Positions 61,601-64,000 of a DNA stretch of 64,000 nt are shown one piece after another. The translations under genes and the position numbers were made by a program. This stretch comes from Schistocephalus solidus (taxonomy: Eukaryota > Platyhelminthes > Cestoda > Diphyllobothriidea > Diphyllobothriidae). The number at the start of each line of letters is the position of its first letter. Within the stretch, counting starts at the first letter, position 1. The notes beneath the pieces were generated by a model. That model saw nothing but the letters and a program-made list of their open reading frames with translations. It searched no databases and had not been told where the DNA came from. The DNA lies in contig WEDG01002928.1 in assembly GCA_017591395.1 (NCBI GenBank), positions 124,001-188,000 on the forward strand, in the 5' to 3' direction.

Positions 61601-64000
61601 CTAAGCAAATAAAATGTAAACAATTTAAAGTCATCTTGATCTAACAAGCGTCAGTAAGGAGTGGAAATGGGCCAACGGTTTCCTTATTTTTTTCTTCTTT
61701 ATGCGTGCCCTGACTTCCAATTATACAAAACCTTGATAACTACCTGTCGCTCTCTGAGCACTAAGAGACGTCTACTAAGAGAAAAGGATATTATATAAGT
61801 TTTGAGCTAGGTTTTGGCGAGCAAGTGAGAAAACGGGGAGAATTAAACAGCTTACCATCTCCTCTAACAACCACATAAAAATGTTTTCTTAGAAGACAAA
61901 GACAGACTTTTAAACCCATCATGCTGACAGTTACTGTTCTGGCTATACTACAATATACTGGTCGATCGCCGAGTCAGTCATCAGGCCGCAGTGACTAATA
62001 TCTTAGGGCGCGCACCTTTGCAGGTAAGACTTGAGTCTGTAATACTCACTAAAGTAGACACAGAACGGTGCACCGACTTGAAATTTCTTAATAGTTATCA
62101 GCGAGTATCTCGTCACAACAAGCTTGACTGCAGGAGATTTGCAAAAACATGCCCACGCACAAAAAGTTCGCTGCGAGAGCAGTCGAGAAAAATTTCCATC
62201 CACTATAATGTTTTCCAACCCTTTCGTTTGTTGATGTGTAGGTACCCTAAACAGTGACATGAGGGTTACCGGTTGGAAGCATTGGAGTAAGGGAAATGTG
62301 AGAATCATGAGATTTGCTGAGGTCAGCAAATAGGGTATTTTTTCTAGAAACTTAATTTTCACGCAACGATGCATCTGACTTTCCTACATGCGATACGCTC
62401 AAGTAAGTCATGCCAAAGACTTCGAGTAAAGACGCGCAAACCAAACCATGCATTACTTAGTGCCAACCGAAATAAAAAGTGAAAATTGATATAGAATCTA
62501 ATTAGAGGGTAGGAAATCGATGAAACAGTATTATTATTTACTTGACGTTCAGGCAGTTAGCTTGGTTGTCGATTTTTAGGACATGTAGTGTCCACAAAAT
62601 ATGATCACATGTTGCATAACTTTCGCGGCTGCCGGGCATGTATTAATCGATGTTCATAGACTTGTGCTGTTTGGTCAGTTCTATGTCATACGGTTGGTAA
62701 AACGGCTTTAGGGACGAATTACCACTCGGTTACGTGACACGTTGGAGGCAAATATCTCAACCTTGGAGGAAGCTATATAATTAAACGATTCTTCTGACTT
62801 CGTGTTAGGTGCAGTGACCGTAAGCCTCATGTTTATATCTGCCTCCGTTCAAGTAAGCCCATCGCGGTTATCTTGCCCTTTTTCCTTGAGGGTAAAACAG
62901 CGAAACCCGATGAGCAAGGTACTCCAGCCATTTTGAGATACATGCCTTTCTTGTTGGTTGCTCATCCTTCGAACAGCTTCGGTCTGAAGTAGTTGCTCCT
63001 CGGACGTTGATGGCATGGACAGCCTCTTTGCTTTATTTCTGGCCGAGAGTTAAAGTAGATTTATCATTTCGAGAGTCATTTGTTTAATGGAGTCTCACGT
63101 TTTCGTCCAATTCCCCCCGTTTAGTTACAAGCCGCATGTACGCAAAAGAAATTACACTGCCGGATTTGCATCAAGTGGCTGCGCGTCTATCACTTGCATC
63201 ACACGACGATATGGGCAACGGCTTCTCCAGCGGAGTGCAACCGTTGGGAAACGTCGTCAAGTAAAAGCCCTGATGTCGAAGGTAGCGAAAACTGTCCCAA
63301 GGGTGCAGTGGACAGTCAGTTAACCGGTAAGTGCATCGAACGAGCTTTCTCCGCATGTGCCGAGTGACCACTTAGGAAGTGAGTTGTAACACTTTCTCTT
63401 TAATTCGTTTGCCACCAACAGACAATATAACAACAAAAGGACAAATTTAATTAAGGACGAAGCCGACAACGTAAAAAAGCTATGTAAACATTAGTTTTAT
63501 TCTTATGTAACTTAGACCTTAATAATACATCGCAGAACCACCCGTTCAAATTGCAGTCAGGCAATGCTCATGTTTTTCTTCTTGGATTATCAACGTGAAC
63601 CTCGTACATCCAAAATCCGAAGTCAAAAGAAATTATATGAGTGTATTGATTGCTTACATTGTCTGAAAATCTAAAGGATAGGAAATTTTAGATTTTCTGA
63701 CGCTTACAAAATAAGGCCTAAGGCCGTTTTTATTCAAGCAGAGATGATCAGAATACAATACCCTCGTTTTCAGTCAGAAGTAGAGAACTTTCGATTCTTC
63801 CACCGGGCTAGTAAAGATGTCTGTAAGGGCTTTGAGGTAAACCATTTATGGGAATTCAGAAGATAAGCTTTTTAAAAACTTAATATGTTAAATAAATGTC
63901 TTAATGAAGAATCTCCCTTATTTCCCTTAGTTGATCCGCAAATGTTAATTGAGACTTCATATTAACGCAGCAGCAAACATACAATCTATTTAACTGTATT
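61601..64000. other. Intron or upstream region of the DYRK gene
   Basis: I searched the minus strand for the preceding kinase motifs (HRD-type loop, DFG, YRSPE, DMWS) and did not find them. No other feature can be supported. Confidence 0.45.

Overview
The window looks like nuclear DNA of a flatworm, most probably a diphyllobothriidean tapeworm (Spirometra / Schistocephalus / Dibothriocephalus type). This is an inference. The basis is spliced genes with GT-AG introns, no operons, many microsatellites, and a mix of decayed retroelements (zinc-finger LINE, CR1/Jockey-like LINE, Penelope-like, Ty3/gypsy and tRNA-derived SINEs) whose protein style I associate with that group. No prokaryotic, plastid or mitochondrial feature was seen.

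Host genes. Two are supported, both on the minus strand. (1) A YLPM1/ZAP3 homologue runs from about 25.1 kb down to a stop codon at 12.15 kb. Nine exons join in frame (2,023 nt). They carry a proline/tyrosine/serine-rich region, a P-loop nucleotide-binding domain and the conserved YLPM1 C-terminus; the 5' exons are missing or unrecognised. (2) The 3'-terminal exon of a DYRK2/4-type protein kinase lies at 60.75-61.60 kb; its upstream exons were not found before the window ends.

Mobile DNA, left to right. 0-2.7 kb: 3' half of a LINE whose reverse transcriptase is followed by a series of C2H2 zinc fingers and a long, internally repeated 3' UTR. 8.6-8.9 kb: head-to-head SINE pair. 10.0-11.0 kb: 3' end of the zinc-finger LINE, with smaller pieces at 12.7 and 14.1 kb. 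16.0-17.7 kb: Penelope-like element whose 3' end is present twice in inverted orientation. 18.55-18.95 kb: another SINE pair. 20.0-22.0 kb (inside a YLPM1 intron): a second Penelope fragment, five (TA)n tracts, SINE pieces and a perfect 96-bp-arm palindrome. 27.2-30.8 kb and 43.9-47.3 kb: two longer minus-strand copies of the zinc-finger LINE. 31.2-36.3 kb: mosaic of CR1/Jockey-like LINE pieces, the best being a 391-codon RT frame. 37.2-37.7 kb: Ty3/gypsy RNase H remnant. 48-54 kb: more SINE copies, one with a microsatellite grown inside it.

The rest (most of 2.7-8.6, 37.7-43.9, 48.4-51.4, 53.9-59.9 and 61.6-64 kb) is AT-rich and shows no coding sequence that I can defend. The most interesting item is the zinc-finger LINE family: several copies share a C-terminal C2H2 finger array, a conserved 3'-UTR hairpin with one apparent compensatory base-pair change, variable copy number of a 3'-UTR unit, and a microsatellite that expanded from a short seed in that UTR.
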